This document shows, one piece after another, positions 9,498 to 17,883 of a stretch of 64,000 nucleotides of DNA (within the stretch, counting starts at the first letter, position 1; each line of letters begins with the position of its first letter). The DNA comes from an uncultured Paracoccaceae bacterium (GTDB lineage Bacteria; Pseudomonadota; Alphaproteobacteria; Rhodobacterales; Rhodobacteraceae): assembly GCA_947492825.1 (NCBI GenBank), contig CANLNT010000001.1:1178001-1242000 (forward strand), written 5' to 3'. The notes under the pieces are model-generated. The model was given only the letters and a program-made list of their open reading frames with translations, was not told the DNA's origin and did not search any database. The position numbers and the translations under genes were made by a program.

Positions 9498-10109
9498 ATG
9501 CAAACAGTCAGACAAATCGCGTCAGAGATCGTGGCCCGCGAAGGCGGTTATGTGAACGACCCGTCCGATCCGGGCGGGGCCACAAACTTTGGCGTCACGA
9601 TTCACACGATGCGCCGCCTTGGCCTCGACCTGGACGGGGACGGGCGCGTGACCACGGCGGATGTGCGCAGGCTGAGCCGCGATCAGGCCGAGGATATCTT
9701 CGTCAAACACTACTTTGAGGGACCACGCATCAACCTGTTGCCCGAACCGGTGCAGGCCAGCGTCTTTGATATGTACGTCAATGCAGGCAGCAATGCTGTC
9801 AAGATCCTGCAACGGCTGCTGAATTCCATGCGCATCGACGTCAGCGTGGATGGCGTGATTGGCCCGCAAACCGCGGCGGCCACAGCACAGGCTTTTGCGG
9901 CTGCACCTGACCACTTTGTTGATGCATATGGCATCGCGCGGCGCAACTATTACTACGCGCTTGCCGACCGCCGCGCGGCCAGCCGCAAATACGCGCGTCG
10001 CCGCGATGGTGGAAAAGGGGGCTGGATCACCCGCGCGGAAGAGTTCATTTCAGCCCGGTTTCACCTGACACCGGCGCAACATCAGCAAAGGATCGCGGCA
10101 TGGGGTTGA
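9498..10109 (+). CDS. GH108-family N-acetylmuramidase (endolysin-like), holin-associated
   Basis: The 203-residue protein has an N-terminal glycoside hydrolase 108 domain with the catalytic motif REGGYVNDPSDPGGATNFG (catalytic Glu at 15). Its C-terminal half resembles the phage-type peptidoglycan-binding domain 3 (VDGVIGPQTAAATAQ near 115). It would cut the glycan backbone of peptidoglycan. There is no signal peptide, so export would depend on the holin gene that overlaps its 3' end by 10 bp. The position between ccmE and ccmF is outside any prophage. Rhodobacter capsulatus releases its gene transfer agent with an unlinked endolysin/holin pair; this cassette looks like a homologous module (inference). 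Confidence 0.88.
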   Translation: MQTVRQIASEIVAREGGYVNDPSDPGGATNFGVTIHTMRRLGLDLDGDGRVTTADVRRLSRDQAEDIFVKHYFEGPRINLLPEPVQASVFDMYVNAGSNAVKILQRLLNSMRIDVSVDGVIGPQTAAATAQAFAAAPDHFVDAYGIARRNYYYALADRRAASRKYARRRDGGKGGWITRAEEFISARFHLTPAQHQQRIAAWG

Positions 10110-10609
10110 TCACGGGGGTAATGTCGATGCTGTTTGGCGATGGCCGCAATGCGGTCACTCAGACGGTCGAGGCGTTTCGCGAGAACGCCGAAAACGCCGC
10201 ACAGCGTGCCGCAGATGGCAAATCAGCCGCTCTGGCGCAATTTGCCACCGAGTTCGTGCAGCCGCGCAAGGGGCTGTTTGACCGGCTGGTGGATGCGATC
10301 AACCGCTTGCCGCGTCCCGCACTGGCGCTGGGGACCATTGCGCTTTTCGTGTCTGCCATGTGGCATCCGGTCTGGTTTGCGGATCGCATGATTGGCGTGG
10401 CGCTGATCCCCGAACCGCTCTGGTGGCTGATGGGTGCGATCGTCAGCTTTTACTTCGGGGCGCGGCATCAGGCAAAAGGGCAGGATTTTCAACGCTCTGT
10501 CGTGCAATCGGTAGCCTTGACCCAAGCTGTAACCGCGCCCACTGGTACTCCTGATCCAAAAGACGAAAACGCCGCACTCGCCGAATGGTGGGCCAGCCAT
10601 GGGCGTTGA
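10100..10609 (+). CDS. Holin family protein (three-TM type)
   Basis: The 169-residue protein has an amphipathic N-terminal half and at least two clear membrane segments: LALGTIALFVSAMWHPVWF near 74-92 and PLWWLMGAIVSFYFGA near 103-118. This matches the 3-TM holin family encoded next to GH108 muramidases. The start at 10100 overlaps the muramidase stop by 10 bp, and its own stop overlaps the next gene by 11 bp. The gene order is endolysin, holin, accessory membrane protein. The role inferred from context is forming inner-membrane holes that release the muramidase. Confidence 0.85.
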   Translation: MGLITGVMSMLFGDGRNAVTQTVEAFRENAENAAQRAADGKSAALAQFATEFVQPRKGLFDRLVDAINRLPRPALALGTIALFVSAMWHPVWFADRMIGVALIPEPLWWLMGAIVSFYFGARHQAKGQDFQRSVVQSVALTQAVTAPTGTPDPKDENAALAEWWASHGR

Positions 10610-10802
10610 GACGGGCAAGACGATTGAGGCGCGCGTTGCCGCTCTTGAAACCCATAACGCGGTCACTGCGGTGCATCAGGCCAATGTGGCCCGCCGTTTG
10701 GGCAGCATCGAAGATACGCTGAAATGGCTGGTGCGGCTGGTGATCGGCGGTCTGATTCTGGGTATGATCACCTATATCGTGCAGGGCGGCCTGATGCCCT
10801 GA
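10599..10802 (+). CDS. Small XhlA-like holin-associated membrane protein
   Basis: The protein is 67 residues. A predicted coiled-coil N-terminus (RVAALETHNAV..., RLGSIEDTLKWL) is followed by one hydrophobic segment (LVRLVIGGLILGMITYIV, about 44-61). This is the plan of phage XhlA proteins, which partner a holin. It overlaps the holin gene by 11 bp and is the third member of the cassette. Assignment rests on architecture and context, since at this length sequence similarity is weak evidence. Confidence 0.7.
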   Translation: MGVETGKTIEARVAALETHNAVTAVHQANVARRLGSIEDTLKWLVRLVIGGLILGMITYIVQGGLMP

Positions 10803-10886
10803 TTGGGCGCCGCTAAACCATTTTGCCGCAGTCAAATTCGCGCAGGTGGGCGTGTCAACCGCGCCCGCCTCGGCTATATAGCCCCC

Positions 10887-12848
10887 ATGCTGATCGAGCT
10901 TGGACATTTCACCCTGATTCTGGCCTTTGCCGTCGCCATAGCGCAGATGATCCTGCCTCTGGTGGGTGCCCACAAGGGTTGGCGTGCCTGGATGGCCGTG
11001 GCCGAACCGGCCGCCACGCTGCAAGTGGTGCTTGTGGGCTTCAGCTTTGCGGTGCTGACCTGGGCATTTGTAGTCTCGGACTTCTCGGTAGAGCTTGTTT
11101 ATCTCAATTCCCACACCGACAAACCGCTGCTTTACAAGATCAGCGGCGTTTGGGGGAATCACGAAGGGTCGCTGCTGCTCTGGGTGCTGATCCTTGCGCT
11201 GTTTGGGGCCTGTGCGGCGTGGTTTGGTGACAGTCTGCCTCAGCGGCTGCGCGCCCGTGTGCTGGCGGTGCAGGGGGCCGTTTCGGTCGCCTTCTATGCC
11301 TTTATTCTGTTCACATCGAACCCGTTTCACCGGCTTGATTTCGCGCCGCTCAATGGCCGCGACCTGAACCCGCTTTTGCAGGACCCCGGCCTCGCTTTTC
11401 ATCCGCCGTTTTTGTACCTCGGCTACGTGGGGCTGAGCATGACGTTCAGCTTTGCGGTCGCCGCCCTGATCGAAGGGCGCGTGGACGCCGCATGGGGCCG
11501 CTGGGTGCGGCCCTGGACGCTGGCTGCATGGATGTTCCTGACCGTGGGCATCGCACTGGGGTCTTGGTGGGCATATTATGAGCTGGGCTGGGGAGGTTTC
11601 TGGTTCTGGGACCCGGTGGAAAACGCCAGCTTCATGCCGTGGCTGATCGCCGCTGCTCTTTTGCACTCCGCCATTGTGGTCGAGAAACGCGAGACGCTGA
11701 AAAGCTGGACAATCCTGCTGGCGATCCTTGCTTTTGGGTTTTCGCTTCTAGGCACGTTCATCGTGCGCTCTGGTGTGCTCACCTCTGTCCACGCCTTTGC
11801 CAATGATCCGGAACGCGGGGTGTTCATCCTGTTGATCCTGGGGATCTTTTTGGGCGGTTCACTGGTGCTGTTTGCGTTGCGGGCCAGCGCGATGCAGGCC
11901 CAAGGCGTCTTTGGCACAGTCAGCCGCGAAAGCGCGCTGGTGCTGAACAATATCCTGCTGGCGGTCAGCTGCCTTGTGGTCTTTATCGGCACAATCTGGC
12001 CACTGGTGTCCGAACTGCTGTTTGATCGCACGCTGTCAGTCGGCCCGCCATTCTTTGATGCAGCTTTCACCCCCTTCATGGTGGCGCTGGCGGTGGTCAT
12101 GCCGCTTGGCTCTCTGCTGGCGTGGAAGCGTGGGCGTTTGACCAAGGCGCGGGGCACACTGGGGGCCTTGGCGTTCCTGGCCGTTGCCGTGGCGGGGCTG
12201 GCCTTCGCGGTGCAAAGCGGGCGGTCCGCCCTTGGCCCGATTGGTCTGGCGCTTGGCATCTGGGTGATCGGCGGTGCCGCCCTTGATCTTTGGTTGCGCA
12301 GCGGGCGCGGCGGTGTCGCTGACCGGCTGCGGCGCATCACCCGGCTGCCGCGCGCGGACTGGGGTAAGGCCACGGCCCATGCAGGCATGGGTGTCACGAT
12401 CATCGGGGTTGCTGGCATTCTGGCCTGGCAGGTCGAGGATATTCGCGTGGCAAACCCGGGCGAGACCTATGACGTCGGGGCCTATCAGGTGACCTTGCAG
12501 GATGTGCGCCGTGACCGCGGCCCGAACTTCCAGACCACCATCGCGGACATCGCCGTGGCCCGCGACGGGGCTCAGATCGCCGTGCTGCAACCTGAAAAAC
12601 GGTTCTATCCAGTCGCCCAAATGCCCACGACAGAGGCGGGCATTCACAACGGTTTTCTGCGCGACATCTACGTTGTCATCGGTGATCCGCAACCTCAGGG
12701 CGGACACACGGTGCGTGTCTACGTGAAACCACTTGCGAACTGGATTTGGGGCGGTGCGATCCTCATGTCGCTCGGGGGGCTGTTGTCGTTGACAGACCGG
12801 CGTTTGCGGGTCGGTGCAGCAGCGGCCAAGCCGGTGCCGGCAGAATGA
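10887..12848 (+). CDS. ccmF: Heme lyase CcmF (cytochrome c maturation)
   Basis: This large polytopic inner-membrane protein takes heme from holo-CcmE and, with CcmH, attaches it to apocytochrome c. It is 653 residues from the ATG at 10887; an in-frame TTG at 10803 only adds non-homologous sequence. The CcmF/CcmC family WWD domain is visible as GSWWAYYELGWGGFWFWDP near 231-249. The conserved WGNHEGSLLLW lies near 88 and FHPPFLYLGYVG near 171. Many further membrane spans are evident. Its stop overlaps the ccmH start (ATGA). Confidence 0.96.
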   Translation: MLIELGHFTLILAFAVAIAQMILPLVGAHKGWRAWMAVAEPAATLQVVLVGFSFAVLTWAFVVSDFSVELVYLNSHTDKPLLYKISGVWGNHEGSLLLWVLILALFGACAAWFGDSLPQRLRARVLAVQGAVSVAFYAFILFTSNPFHRLDFAPLNGRDLNPLLQDPGLAFHPPFLYLGYVGLSMTFSFAVAALIEGRVDAAWGRWVRPWTLAAWMFLTVGIALGSWWAYYELGWGGFWFWDPVENASFMPWLIAAALLHSAIVVEKRETLKSWTILLAILAFGFSLLGTFIVRSGVLTSVHAFANDPERGVFILLILGIFLGGSLVLFALRASAMQAQGVFGTVSRESALVLNNILLAVSCLVVFIGTIWPLVSELLFDRTLSVGPPFFDAAFTPFMVALAVVMPLGSLLAWKRGRLTKARGTLGALAFLAVAVAGLAFAVQSGRSALGPIGLALGIWVIGGAALDLWLRSGRGGVADRLRRITRLPRADWGKATAHAGMGVTIIGVAGILAWQVEDIRVANPGETYDVGAYQVTLQDVRRDRGPNFQTTIADIAVARDGAQIAVLQPEKRFYPVAQMPTTEAGIHNGFLRDIYVVIGDPQPQGGHTVRVYVKPLANWIWGGAILMSLGGLLSLTDRRLRVGAAAAKPVPAE

Positions 12849-13288
12849 AGCGTCTGGTCCTGATCCTGCTGTTTCTGGCTGCTCCATTGTGGGCCGTGGA
12901 ACCCGACGAGATGCTGGACGATCCCGCGCTGGAAGCCCGGGCGCGCGAAATTTCGACCCAGTTGCGATGTCCGGTGTGTCAAAACGAAAGCATCGACGAA
13001 TCTCACGCCGCCGTTGCGCGCGAGTTGCGGATCGTCCTGCGTGAACGGCTTGTCGCGGGTGACTCAGACGCCGAAGTCCTGGACTATATGGCCGCACGTT
13101 TTGGTGAATTTGTTCTGATGCGCCCCCGGGCTGCAGGGTCCAATCTGGTGCTTTGGTTGGCAGCGCCCGTGCTGCTGTTGGTCGGGCTTGGCATCGGTTG
13201 GTCGACGATCCGCAGACGGGACGTCGCCCCTCCTGTTGCGCTCAGCGATGCCGAAAAGGCCGAGCTTGAGAAAATAATTGGCTCGTGA
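12845..13288 (+). CDS. ccmH: Cytochrome c-type biogenesis protein CcmH (CcmL type)
   Basis: The protein is 147 residues with a signal peptide (MKRLVLILLFLAAPLWA). The redox motif LRCPVCQ has C42 and C45, and a C-terminal membrane anchor (LVLWLAAPVLLLVGLGIGW) is present. It keeps apocytochrome CXXCH cysteines reduced and works with CcmF. The start at 12845 overlaps the ccmF stop by 4 bp. The protein lacks the TPR extension of fused CcmH, so a separate CcmI would be encoded elsewhere. Confidence 0.95.
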   Translation: MKRLVLILLFLAAPLWAVEPDEMLDDPALEARAREISTQLRCPVCQNESIDESHAAVARELRIVLRERLVAGDSDAEVLDYMAARFGEFVLMRPRAAGSNLVLWLAAPVLLLVGLGIGWSTIRRRDVAPPVALSDAEKAELEKIIGS

Positions 13289-13357
13289 CGCAATGGCGCG
13301 CTTTCCTAAACTGATTGGTTCACTAAGTTGTGGGCAACAGCATAAAGGACACCGCCC

Positions 13358-14134
13358 ATGGAATATTCTGCCATCACGCTTGTGACCCGCAACGACGTTG
13401 CGGTGCTGACGCTCAACCGGCCCGATGTGATGAACGCGCTGAATACGCAAATGCGGGCCGAGATCACCCATGCCGTCAACGCTGTCCAGACTGAGGCGCG
13501 GGTGCTTGTGATCACCGGCGCGGGCAAGGCGTTTTGTTCCGGCCAAGACCTTGGCGATGGTGGATCTGCGGCCAGCCTTGATCTGGAACGCACCTTGCGG
13601 GACGAATATGTGCCGATGCTGCGCGCCATTATCGACAGCAAAATCCCGACCATCAGCGCGGTCAATGGCCCGGCAGCGGGGGCAGGGGCGAACCTGGCAC
13701 TGGCGGCAGATGTGGTCATGGCGTCTTATGATGCCTATTTCGTACAGGCGTTCACCCGGATCGGGCTGATCCCGGACGCAGGCGGCACGTGGTTCCTGCC
13801 GCGTCAGGTGGGGCTTGCGCGCGCAATGGGGGCGGCGTTGTTTGCCGATAAGGTCACGGCCATTCAGGCCGCCGACTGGGGCATGATCTATGAAACCGCC
13901 CCAGCAGAGGAATTCACTGCCCATTGGCAGGCCCGTGCCGCACAACTGGCCGCCGGTCCGACCCAAACCTACACCTACGTCAAAGAAGCCATGCGCGCGT
14001 CCTTTGACAATGACATGGCCGGGCAACTGACGCTCGAGGCAAAACTACAGGGCAAATGCGGCCAGACCCGCGACTTTCAGGAAGGGGTCGTGGCCTTTCT
14101 TGAAAAGCGCCCCGCGAAATTCGAGGGGCGCTAA
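13358..14134 (+). CDS. Enoyl-CoA hydratase/isomerase family protein (PaaG-like)
   Basis: This 258-residue crotonase-fold enzyme has LTLNRPDVMNALN near the N-terminus, FCSGQDLGDGG near 62-72, and the oxyanion-hole block NGPAAGAGANLALAAD near 105-120. The GQDL variant and overall sequence resemble PaaG, the ring 1,2-epoxyphenylacetyl-CoA isomerase. No other paa gene is nearby, so I give only the family name. It sits 69 bp after ccmH, probably with its own ribosome site (AAAGGA), and converges on the DUF2087 gene with a 3-bp gap. Confidence 0.88.
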   Translation: MEYSAITLVTRNDVAVLTLNRPDVMNALNTQMRAEITHAVNAVQTEARVLVITGAGKAFCSGQDLGDGGSAASLDLERTLRDEYVPMLRAIIDSKIPTISAVNGPAAGAGANLALAADVVMASYDAYFVQAFTRIGLIPDAGGTWFLPRQVGLARAMGAALFADKVTAIQAADWGMIYETAPAEEFTAHWQARAAQLAAGPTQTYTYVKEAMRASFDNDMAGQLTLEAKLQGKCGQTRDFQEGVVAFLEKRPAKFEGR

Positions 14135-14137
14135 GGG

Positions 14138-14665
14138 TTAGACCTGCGCGGCCAACTGCCGTTCTGACAGCGCGCGGATGACCTGCCGTTCTTCGGGGGC
14201 GGGTGCGGCCTCTAACCGGCGATAGATGCGCCCATCGTTGGTCCGTTGCACAAGCCGTCCGTCAATCAGTGACCGGCGCAGCAGCACATGGTCGCCAAAG
14301 GCCTCGCCGGCTTGCAGCACGGCGTTGACCTCAGCCTCTGACAAGTCACGACGCGCGGGCAGGCGCGACCAGAACCACATCAGGCACAGGCGCTGCACAC
14401 TGGTTTTCTTGGGCCAGCGCTGCATGATGCCTTCCGCATCAAACACGCGCAACGCATCCTGCACCCGCTTTTGTGCAGCCTTGTCCGGTGCGTCCTGCAC
14501 ATCGGCATTGGCTTTCAGGTGTTGGTGATTGCGATAGCCTGCGGCACGGGCAATCAGGGTCAGGGCTTGCGCTTGGCCCGGTGGGTCGGCAGGCCAGCTT
14601 TTCCGTAAGGCGGTGGCAAAGGCCGAAACATCCTCGATCACGAGGGGAAGTGGGGACCGTGACAT
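14138..14665 (-). CDS. DUF2087 domain protein
   Basis: The 175-residue cytoplasmic protein has a C-terminal DUF2087 domain (about 82-165): RWPKKTSVQRL, then LSEAEVNAVLQ, then LLRRSLIDGRLVQRTNDGRIYRR. The pattern suggests a compact winged-helix-like fold. The N-terminal 50 residues contain ALTLIARAAGYRNHQHLKA, which resembles the short helix motif of glyoxalase-superfamily-8 proteins. Function is unknown. A strong ribosome site (GGAGGAA) precedes the ATG at 14665. Confidence 0.78.
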   Translation of the reverse strand: MSRSPLPLVIEDVSAFATALRKSWPADPPGQAQALTLIARAAGYRNHQHLKANADVQDAPDKAAQKRVQDALRVFDAEGIMQRWPKKTSVQRLCLMWFWSRLPARRDLSEAEVNAVLQAGEAFGDHVLLRRSLIDGRLVQRTNDGRIYRRLEAAPAPEERQVIRALSERQLAAQV

Positions 14666-14827
14666 GGGGTTCCTCCAGTTCTGACGCGGTGTGGTGGGTC
14701 GAGAGCCGCCCTTATCAACCGCAGCGTCACTGGCTGAACGGTCCGAAAGGTCAATGCAACAGGTTTAGCGTGGCCCCTGCGGGCTGGCGGCGTCTAGGCT
14801 TCCTGTCAGCCACGCACCGCCTAACGC

Positions 14828-14855
14828 AAAACGCCTTGCCGAAGCAAGGCGTTTT
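14828..14855. terminator. Bidirectional rho-independent terminator
   Basis: A perfect 12-bp stem AAAACGCCTTGC / GCAAGGCGTTTT with a CGAA loop has A and T tracts on both sides, so it works in either direction. It lies 17 bp past the stop of the VCBS-like gene and ends that transcript. Confidence 0.85.
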
Positions 14856-14871
14856 CACAAAGGCCGTCAGA

Positions 14872-15837
14872 TCAGCCGTTGGGCCCACCGGGCCCGCCGT
14901 CGTCGGTGATGCCATGGACCTCAACGCAAAGTGTCTGTTCCAACCCGTCAACTTCGTAAACGAAAGTGGTCGTTTCGACATCGTTGTCGTTGAGATGGGC
15001 AAAGTCGTTATCGAAAGAGGTGTTCAATGCAGAAAAGTCAAATGTGCCATCCGCATAGATCACAATCGTGCCGCCATTGCTGCCGGTGATGACCTGACCA
15101 ACGTTGCTAGCATCGCCGCCCACTGACGTGACGCTGCTGCCCACTTCATTGTTGTAAAGAAGACTAAAGAACGCGTCTTGCGTGTCGGGATCAACGATCT
15201 GATCTCCGGGAAGAGGCGGAAAACCGGGAAGGATCGGGGCCGAAAAATCAGCCTCGGTGGTGATGTAGATATCGTCGCACCCCGGCTCGACTGGTGGATC
15301 CACGGGAAACAACGGTGCTGTGGTGCCCAGTTTCAACGATCCGTCACGGCTGCCACCTTCAACACCAACAGATGTCAGGCGCACACCAAAATCCTGCATA
15401 CTGAAGTCAGCAAGGCTTAGCGCAGAGCCGTCAGATGTGGACAAGGTAAACGAGACGGACTGATAGTCGTCTGTCCCAATGCCTTGGGTGCCAAACTGCA
15501 CGCCACCGTCAAATTTGCCCGCTTCCTTGATCACTTCGCCGTTCATGTTGGTAAAGCTGTCAACCTTGGTGATGCTTTCCTCTTTGAACGCATCCTCCAA
15601 AAGGACAGTGTCCAGCCCGGTGGACCCCAGATCGGTGCCGTCCGAGGTTTCCAGAAGACTGACGTCGATATTGTCGGCTACGTCAAAAAACAGCGCGTTA
15701 ATGTCGCCGATCAAACCCGTCGCATTTTCGCCTTCAGTGATGACGGAGGTCGTGAAAGTCAGTGTGCCATCCATATTTTCGGTGATGGTCACCGCGACGT
15801 TGACATCGCCATAGATGATGAAGGATGAGCTTGCCAT
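14872..15837 (-). CDS. Acidic VCBS/cadherin-like repeat protein, possibly secreted
   Basis: The protein is 321 residues from the ATG at 15837; an upstream in-frame reading to 15891 has no ribosome site. It is very acidic, Cys-poor and without a signal peptide. The N-terminal about 150 residues are beta-rich and unrecognised. The C-terminal about 100 residues resemble a VCBS/cadherin-type domain (ITGSNGGTIVIYADGTFDF, then VETTTFVYEVDGLEQ). Such proteins are often exported by type I systems or carried on the surface, but no RTX nonapeptides are present. It is monocistronic, ending at the terminator at 14828-14855. Confidence 0.7.
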   Translation of the reverse strand: MASSSFIIYGDVNVAVTITENMDGTLTFTTSVITEGENATGLIGDINALFFDVADNIDVSLLETSDGTDLGSTGLDTVLLEDAFKEESITKVDSFTNMNGEVIKEAGKFDGGVQFGTQGIGTDDYQSVSFTLSTSDGSALSLADFSMQDFGVRLTSVGVEGGSRDGSLKLGTTAPLFPVDPPVEPGCDDIYITTEADFSAPILPGFPPLPGDQIVDPDTQDAFFSLLYNNEVGSSVTSVGGDASNVGQVITGSNGGTIVIYADGTFDFSALNTSFDNDFAHLNDNDVETTTFVYEVDGLEQTLCVEVHGITDDGGPGGPNG

Positions 15838-15971
15838 GTGTGTATCTCCAGTTTTTGCTGACGAGGTTTTGGGTGCCACACGCGGCCTCATTGAGGCTCA
15901 ACCCGGACATTGTCAGCACGATACTGTGGCTTTGTTCTAAAAGAATGAACTGTCTGGCAAAAACGGGCGAA

Positions 15972-16463
15972 TTAGCCACGTTTCCGTCGGAAATACACGC
16001 TGTCAGACCAAACACCCTCAATGCAGAACGTATTCTTGGCCCTGTGCGTTTCGTCAAAGCCAAGACTTCGCAGCAATCCGACAGAGGCTGTGTTCAGCGG
16101 GTCTGCGTCAGCGGTCAGGGCAGGGGCATCGGTCACTTTGAAAAGATGTGGGATGATCGTCTGCATCGCCTCGCGCGCGAACCCTTGCCGCCAGTAATTG
16201 GGATGCAATAGGAACCCGATTTCATAGTCCTTGTGCATCCCGCCGACACCGATCACGTGGCCATCTTTTTCGAACACGAAATAGACCAGCCGCCGTGCTG
16301 CACTGGCGATCAGCCGGTCCAGATTGCCCTGCGTGGTCGCGCGATCGGGATGCGGTGGCGTGGACCAATAGCGCATTGCGCGCGGATCACTGTAAATCGC
16401 GTGCAGATCGTCCAGATCATCGGGCCGCGCTGCCCGCAGGATCAGCCGCTTAGTCGTCAGCAT
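15972..16463 (-). CDS. GNAT family N-acetyltransferase (RimJ/RimL-like)
   Basis: The protein is 163 residues. It opens with TKRLILRAARPDDLDDL, typical of the Acetyltransf_3 group. The acetyl-CoA site lies near 88-97 (HPNYWRQGFAREAM, a variant of Q/RxxGxG/A). The C-terminal half has NTASVGLLRSLGF. The substrate could be a ribosomal N-terminus, an antibiotic or a small molecule and cannot be told. It is separated from gltA upstream by a terminator at 16467-16491. Confidence 0.85.
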   Translation of the reverse strand: MLTTKRLILRAARPDDLDDLHAIYSDPRAMRYWSTPPHPDRATTQGNLDRLIASAARRLVYFVFEKDGHVIGVGGMHKDYEIGFLLHPNYWRQGFAREAMQTIIPHLFKVTDAPALTADADPLNTASVGLLRSLGFDETHRAKNTFCIEGVWSDSVYFRRKRG

Positions 16464-16466
16464 GGC

Positions 16467-16491
16467 AAAAGGGCCGCGCTATGGCGGCCCT
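16467..16491 (-). terminator. Rho-independent terminator of gltA
   Basis: On the minus strand the stem AGGGCCGC...GCGGCCCT is followed by TTTT, 5 bp past the gltA stop codon and just before the GNAT start. Confidence 0.75.
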
Positions 16492-16496
16492 GAAAC

Positions 16497-17792
16497 TTAG
16501 CGGTTTTCGATGTCGACATAGTCGCGCGCTGTGCTGCCCAGATACAACTGCCGGGGCCGCCCGATCTTGAGCTGTGGATCGTCAAGCTGCTCTTTCCACT
16601 GGGAAATCCAGCCCACCGTGCGCGACAGCGCAAAGATCGGTGTGAACATCGAGGTGGGGAAACCCATCGCTTCCAGAATGATACCGGAATAGAAATCCAC
16701 ATTCGGGAACAGTTTCTTCTCGGAGAAATACGGATCGGCCAGCGCCTGCTTTTCAAGTTCCTTGGCGACCTGCAGGGTCGGGTTGTTTTCGACGCCCAGA
16801 AGGTCCAGCACCTCATCGGCACTTTCCTTCATCACCGTCGCGCGCGGGTCAAAGTTCTTATAGACGCGATGCCCAAAGCCCATCAGGCGGAACGGGTCAT
16901 TCTTGTCCTTGGCACGGGCGATGAATTCGGGGATGCGGTCCACCGTCCCGATCTCGCGCAGCATTTCCAGACAGGCCTGGTTTGCGCCGCCATGCGCTGG
17001 TCCCCACAGACAGGCGATGCCTGCGGCGATACAGGCGAACGGGTTGGCGCCAGACGACGATGCCAAACGCACGGTCGAGGTCGAGGCATTCTGCTCATGA
17101 TCCGCATGCAGCGTGAAAATCCGGTCCATCGCGCGGGCCAGAATAGGGCTGACGTTGTAGTCGTCAGCGGGAACGCTGAAACACATGTTCAGAAAGTTCG
17201 ACGCGTAATCCAGGTTGTTGCGCGGATACACGAACGGCTGACCGATGTGGTACTTATAAGCCATCGCGGCAATTGTTGGCATCTTGGCAATCAACCGGAT
17301 CGAGGCGACTTCGCGCTGCCAAGGGTCATTGATATCGGTACTGTCGTGATAGAACGCCGACATCGCACCCACAACGCCGACCATGATCGCCATAGGGTGC
17401 GCATCACGGCGGAAGCCACGGAAAAAGTTCATCATTTGCTCGTGCAGCATCGTGTGATTGGTCACACGGAACTCAAAATCCTCAAGCTGCGCGGCAGAAG
17501 GGAGTTCACCGTATAACAGCAGATAGCACACTTCGAGGTAGTGCGATTTACCTGCCAACTGGTCGATGGGATAGCCGCGATGCAACAGCTCGCCCTTGTC
17601 GCCATCAATGAACGTAATCGTGCTGTCGGTCGACGCGGTCGAAGTAAAGCCGGGGTCATAGGTGAACACGCCCGCCTGACCGTACAGCTTGCGAATGTCG
17701 ATGACGTCCGGGCCAGACGTCGGCGTATGGACAGGCAATTCGTAAGATTTTCCATCTACGGTCAGTGTCGCGGTCTTTGTGGTATCGGCCAT
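16497..17792 (-). CDS. gltA: Citrate synthase (type II)
   Basis: This enzyme condenses acetyl-CoA and oxaloacetate to citrate at the entry of the TCA cycle. The protein is 431 residues from the ATG at 17792 ([17 protein letters not shown]); a 44-codon in-frame upstream extension looks untranslated. Type II features are the N-terminal small domain, [14 protein letters not shown]-type active-site block (here GPAHGGANQ) and [14 protein letters not shown], with catalytic His and the following Asp. A terminator follows the stop. Its promoter probably lies in the 91-bp gap to gltX. Confidence 0.97.
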   Translation of the reverse strand: MADTTKTATLTVDGKSYELPVHTPTSGPDVIDIRKLYGQAGVFTYDPGFTSTASTDSTITFIDGDKGELLHRGYPIDQLAGKSHYLEVCYLLLYGELPSAAQLEDFEFRVTNHTMLHEQMMNFFRGFRRDAHPMAIMVGVVGAMSAFYHDSTDINDPWQREVASIRLIAKMPTIAAMAYKYHIGQPFVYPRNNLDYASNFLNMCFSVPADDYNVSPILARAMDRIFTLHADHEQNASTSTVRLASSSGANPFACIAAGIACLWGPAHGGANQACLEMLREIGTVDRIPEFIARAKDKNDPFRLMGFGHRVYKNFDPRATVMKESADEVLDLLGVENNPTLQVAKELEKQALADPYFSEKKLFPNVDFYSGIILEAMGFPTSMFTPIFALSRTVGWISQWKEQLDDPQLKIGRPRQLYLGSTARDYVDIENR

Positions 17793-17883
17793 GTATCTTC
17801 CCCATGTCAGCGCCGGGTGTGTGCCGGGCGTTAGTGTCGTGCAATCCGCCCATCGTTCACCATAAAAGCGTAACGAAAAGGTT

